A program made the translations under genes and the position numbers. Shown in pieces: positions 61,345 through 64,000 of a DNA stretch of 64,000 nucleotides (positions are counted from its first letter, which is position 1; the number at the start of each line of letters is the position of its first letter). This stretch comes from JAJFUE01 sp041687335 (lineage in GTDB: Bacteria > Sumerlaeota > Sumerlaeia > MVZB01), in assembly GCA_041687335.1 (NCBI GenBank), contig JAWLCE010000023.1, positions 1-64,000 on the forward strand. Reading direction: 5' to 3'. The notes below the pieces were generated by a model. It worked only from the letters and a program-made list of their open reading frames with translations. It did not search any database and was not told the origin of the DNA.

Positions 61345-62508
61345 ATGAACTATGCATGGATTTGGCGACTGGGCGCGCTGATCTTGTTGCTGGCGGCCGC
61401 CGCGCCGCAGGCCGAAACCGCCGGCCTTCGCAAGATCGAGGACATCATTATCTACCGGGATCCGACCTTCTACGCCGCCTTTCCCTCGATCGTGACGCGG
61501 CCCGACGGGGAGCTGATCGTCGCGTTCCGCCGCGCGCCCGACCGCCGGATCTATGGCGAGAGCAGAAACACCCATGTGGACGCCAATAGCTATCTGGTCC
61601 AGGTGCGCTCGCGGGACGGGGGCAAGAGTTGGAGCAGCCCCGAGCTGATCTTCGCCCACCCCAATGGCGGGTCGCAAGACCCCTGCATGGTCCAGCTGCG
61701 CGACGGCTCGATCGTCTGCTCGAGCTACGGCTGGGCGTGGGTTGCCGATACGGTCAAGGACCAATTCACCAACTCGATGCGCCAGAATAACTTCATCTTC
61801 ATGGGCGGTTATCTACTGCGCTCCGACGACGGCGGCCGCTCCTGGGAGGGCCCGATCCTGCCGCCGGCGCTTCCGGTCAACGTCTCCTCCACCGTTTTCG
61901 GCACTCCCCTCCCGGCCTACAACCGCGGGGCGATGACGCAGGGGCAGGACGGCCGCCTCTACTGGGCGGTGGCCACCCACGCCTCCCTCACTCCCCGCCG
62001 CACCGAGAACCATCTGCTGATCTCGGCGGACGGCGGCCGGACTTGGGACTATTCCTGCCCGCTGGCCGTCGCCGACGACATCAGCTTCAACGAGACCTCG
62101 CTCTACGAAACTCCTGCGGGGGACCTGGTGGCGTTTATCCGCACCGCCAATTTTGATGACCATACCGTGGTGGCCCGTTCCAGCGACGGCGGCCGTAGCT
62201 TTCAACCCTGGGTCGATACCGGCTGGCGCGGGCATCCCCACTACGCGCTGCGCCTGCCCGATCAGCGCGTGCTGCTGGTCTATGGCTACCGCCACGAGCC
62301 CTATGGCATCCGCGCGCGCGTGCTGAACCCCGAATGCACCGACGTGGCCGAGGCCGAGGAGATCATCCTGCGCGCCGACGGCAGCGGCCGCGACCTGGGC
62401 TACCCATGGGCGACCCTGACCGCCGATGGACGCATCCTCGTGGTCTATTATTTCCATGACGCTGAGGGAACCAGCCACATCGCCGGCACACTGCTCGAGC
62501 TGGAGTAA
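61345..62508 (+). CDS. Sialidase-like (BNR/Asp-box) secreted protein
   Basis: A 387-residue protein with a signal peptide (LGALILLLAAAAPQAETA) and a six-bladed propeller with four Asp-boxes: SRDGGKSWSSP, SDDGGRSWEGP, SADGGRTWDYS and SSDGGRSFQPW. N-terminal FPSIVTRPDGELIVAFRRAP fits the first arginine region of exo-alpha-sialidase-like proteins. The catalytic set cannot be proved, and many such proteins act on other sugars. A GGAG site lies 8 bases before the ATG. Divergent from the NamZ fusion gene. Confidence 0.82.
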   Translation: MNYAWIWRLGALILLLAAAAPQAETAGLRKIEDIIIYRDPTFYAAFPSIVTRPDGELIVAFRRAPDRRIYGESRNTHVDANSYLVQVRSRDGGKSWSSPELIFAHPNGGSQDPCMVQLRDGSIVCSSYGWAWVADTVKDQFTNSMRQNNFIFMGGYLLRSDDGGRSWEGPILPPALPVNVSSTVFGTPLPAYNRGAMTQGQDGRLYWAVATHASLTPRRTENHLLISADGGRTWDYSCPLAVADDISFNETSLYETPAGDLVAFIRTANFDDHTVVARSSDGGRSFQPWVDTGWRGHPHYALRLPDQRVLLVYGYRHEPYGIRARVLNPECTDVAEAEEIILRADGSGRDLGYPWATLTADGRILVVYYFHDAEGTSHIAGTLLELE

Positions 62509-62529
62509 TCCAAAAGCGCACAGGGGTAG

Positions 62530-62548
62530 GTCGGCTCTTCGAGCCGAC
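62530..62548. repeat. Palindromic intergenic repeat, family C, copy 2
   Basis: GTCGGCTCTTCGAGCCGAC, a perfect 8-bp-arm palindrome matching copy 1 at 31-49. The remaining gap up to 62856 has nothing else recognisable. Confidence 0.65.
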
Positions 62549-62856
62549 ACGGATGCCATATCGCTCAAAGACCCAGCCATTGCTCCATAGGAGCCAACCA
62601 GCTCGTTAGGAGCGGCATGTTTATTGAAAACGGTCTACTCCGCTTGTGGCTTTGAAATGCTCCGGTGAGTGATCCCCCCTCAGGAAAACCTTGCCTCTCT
62701 CCCAATCTCCTGATTAAAATATCCTCCAGAAAGATCAAAAGGTCACACAAGACTGATCTCGATGCCCGCAACCAGCTCCACCCCCAATAATTCTGACGAA
62801 TCAGCCGCGAACATTTTTGCCCGCCACCCGGCGCGGCTGATCCGGCTTAATCCATA

Positions 62857-64000
62857 ATGACCGACCCCGATCCCCAGCGCGTGCCGCGGCGAGGCGGCCT
62901 GACGGGCTTGATTCGCTTTGGCCTGATCCTGGCCCTGGTCGGCAGCGGCTCGGTCATGTTGCACGCCCAAGGGCCCGCCGCCGAACCGGCCCCCGGAATG
63001 CAGCTCTGGGGCTACGGCATCTTCTTTCTTGTCATGCTGGTCTGCTCGGGCATCGTCAGCGCCAGCGAGACCGGCCTGTTCTCGCTCGATAAACTGGACC
63101 TGTCGCTGCTGCGCAGCTCCGATCGCTGGGCCGACCGCCAGATCCTGCACCTGCTCGACCGGCCCAACGACACCCTGATCACGATCCTGATCCTCAATAA
63201 TTTCATCAACATCGCGGCCTCGCTCTCGGCGGGGGCGCTGATGGGGCGCGCCATGGGCGAGGCCTCGGCGCTGGCCTTCCTGCTCGCCGCGGCGCTGGCC
63301 ACCATCAGCATCCTGCTGATGGGCGAGATTCTGCCCAAGATGCTCGCTCACCTCAGTCCGATGCGCGCCTCGCGCCTCTTGGCGCCGCCGCTTTCGCTGG
63401 CCGGCTGGGTCATCACCCCCGCCCGCTGGATCGTCCGCGCCGCCACCCGCGGCCTCTTCCGCTGGCTCAAAATCCCCGACAGCGCCAGCAGCGAGGAGAT
63501 CAGCGAGGAAGAACTCAAGGCGATGATCAGCTCCGGCGAGATCAGCTCCGTGCTCGAAGCCACCGAGCGCGAGATGATCGACGGCGTCTTTGAGCTGCGC
63601 CGCACCAGCGTCGACCAGATCCTCACCCCGCGCCTCGCGGTCTGGGCGGTGCCCGACGAGCTCGATCAGGACGCCATGATCCGCCGGCTGCGCGAGAGCC
63701 CCAACAACCGCGTGCTGGTCTTCCACGAGACGCTCGACCACCTGGTCGGCTTCCTGCTCGTCAAGGAAGTGCTGCTCAATCCCGACCGCCCCTGGCGCGA
63801 GCAACTGCGCGAGCCCATCATCGTCCCCGAACGCATCGGTCTGCTCGACCTGCTGCGCCTGTTCCGGCGCCGGCGCAGTAAGATGGCCGCCGTCGTCGAT
63901 GAGTATGGCGGGGTCGCCGGCATCGTCACCCTGCAGGACCTGCTCGAGGAAATCGTCGGCGACATCTACGAGAAGCACGAGCATGCCAGCACCGAGATCA
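62857..64000 (+). CDS. CNNM/CorC-family membrane protein, 3' end outside window
   Basis: At least 381 residues, open to the window end. After a first hydrophobic segment (LTGLIRFGLILALVGSG, possibly a signal) comes a DUF21/CNNM membrane domain (about 48-190; SASETGLFSLDKLDLSLLR, TISILLMGEILPKMLA) and then two CBS domains (about 225-380; TPRLAVWAVPDELDQD, VVDEYGGVAGIVTLQDLLEE). Such proteins are linked to magnesium/cobalt efflux or tolerance. The C-terminal CorC_HlyC domain would lie beyond the window. A long frame on the opposite strand here is its shadow. Confidence 0.9.
   Translation, partial: MTDPDPQRVPRRGGLTGLIRFGLILALVGSGSVMLHAQGPAAEPAPGMQLWGYGIFFLVMLVCSGIVSASETGLFSLDKLDLSLLRSSDRWADRQILHLLDRPNDTLITILILNNFINIAASLSAGALMGRAMGEASALAFLLAAALATISILLMGEILPKMLAHLSPMRASRLLAPPLSLAGWVITPARWIVRAATRGLFRWLKIPDSASSEEISEEELKAMISSGEISSVLEATEREMIDGVFELRRTSVDQILTPRLAVWAVPDELDQDAMIRRLRESPNNRVLVFHETLDHLVGFLLVKEVLLNPDRPWREQLREPIIVPERIGLLDLLRLFRRRRSKMAAVVDEYGGVAGIVTLQDLLEEIVGDIYEKHEHASTEI

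Noticed and set aside
62743..63984. A 413-codon minus-strand frame at the window end
   Set aside because: Opposite strand of the CNNM/CorC gene, which carries recognisable DUF21 and CBS domains. The minus frame has only low-complexity sequence.

Overview
This 64 kb window is high-GC (roughly 60-65%) bacterial chromosome. It carries no rRNA, tRNA, CRISPR or phage genes that I could recognise. The gene set is that of a diderm heterotroph: a lipoprotein-type signal, class A penicillin-binding protein, peptidoglycan salvage enzymes, type II secretion/pilus ATPase, an AccB/AccC pair, menaquinone made by the futalosine route (MqnD), and heme A synthase. Proline/arginine-rich, long-ectodomain proteins, FecR-type anti-sigma factors and several families of intergenic hairpin repeats resemble uncultured PVC/FCB-type lineages (for example Sumerlaeota or Hydrogenedentota). 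That taxonomic guess is inference only and weak.

Layout. 0-5.5 kb (minus strand): Rrf2 regulator, Mut7-C protein, GNAT acetyltransferase, DUF2007 zinc-ribbon protein, an NtrC-type sigma-54 response regulator and Pgi, tightly packed. 5.7-8.5 kb: polyprenyl diphosphate synthase and a STAS/GAF-like/histidine-kinase-like fusion. 9.0-12.5 kb: accB and accC with a membrane glycosyltransferase gene between them. 12.7-14.9 kb: an NfeD-flotillin pair ending at a hairpin. 15.0-19.4 kb: an AT-richer accessory patch with VapBC and BrnTA toxin-antitoxin modules, a membrane M23 peptidase, a membrane dual-specificity phosphatase, a frameshifted gene relic and many copies of a composite repeat. 19.4-24 kb: DnaJ, ArsR-methyltransferase fusion, metallo-beta-lactamase-fold hydrolase, heme A synthase. 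23.9-31.5 kb (minus strand): PBP1A-like synthase with a coupled membrane protein, an MFS transporter, a secreted protein, and MgtE. 31.9-39.7 kb: secreted proline-rich protein, MqnD, DnaK, FolB, FmdB-type protein, a lipoprotein and an unusual membrane-anchored GspE/PilB ATPase. 40-43.5 kb: ECF sigma factor overlapping a 952-residue anti-sigma/FecR protein. 44-47.7 kb: two ABC ATPase/permease pairs in one operon. 47.8-52.8 kb (minus strand): RtcB RNA ligase overlapping a 1191-residue hybrid sensor kinase. 53-58.5 kb: TyrRS, PpiD/SurA-like chaperone, aspartate aminotransferase, DedA protein. 58.7-62.5 kb: a serine hydrolase-NamZ fusion lipoprotein and a sialidase-like protein. The window ends inside a CNNM/CorC-type membrane protein.

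How the genes work together. Most operons are joined by 1-20 bp overlaps (TGATG, ATGA, TTGA), so translational coupling is common. Cell-envelope work recurs: PBP1A, polyprenyl carrier synthesis, NamZ fusion, M23 peptidase, NfeD/flotillin, DedA and PpiD. Signalling proteins with unusual domain make-up also recur: the STAS-kinase, the pseudo-receiver hybrid kinase next to RtcB, and the giant FecR protein. Dispersed palindromic repeats mark nearly every larger intergenic gap.
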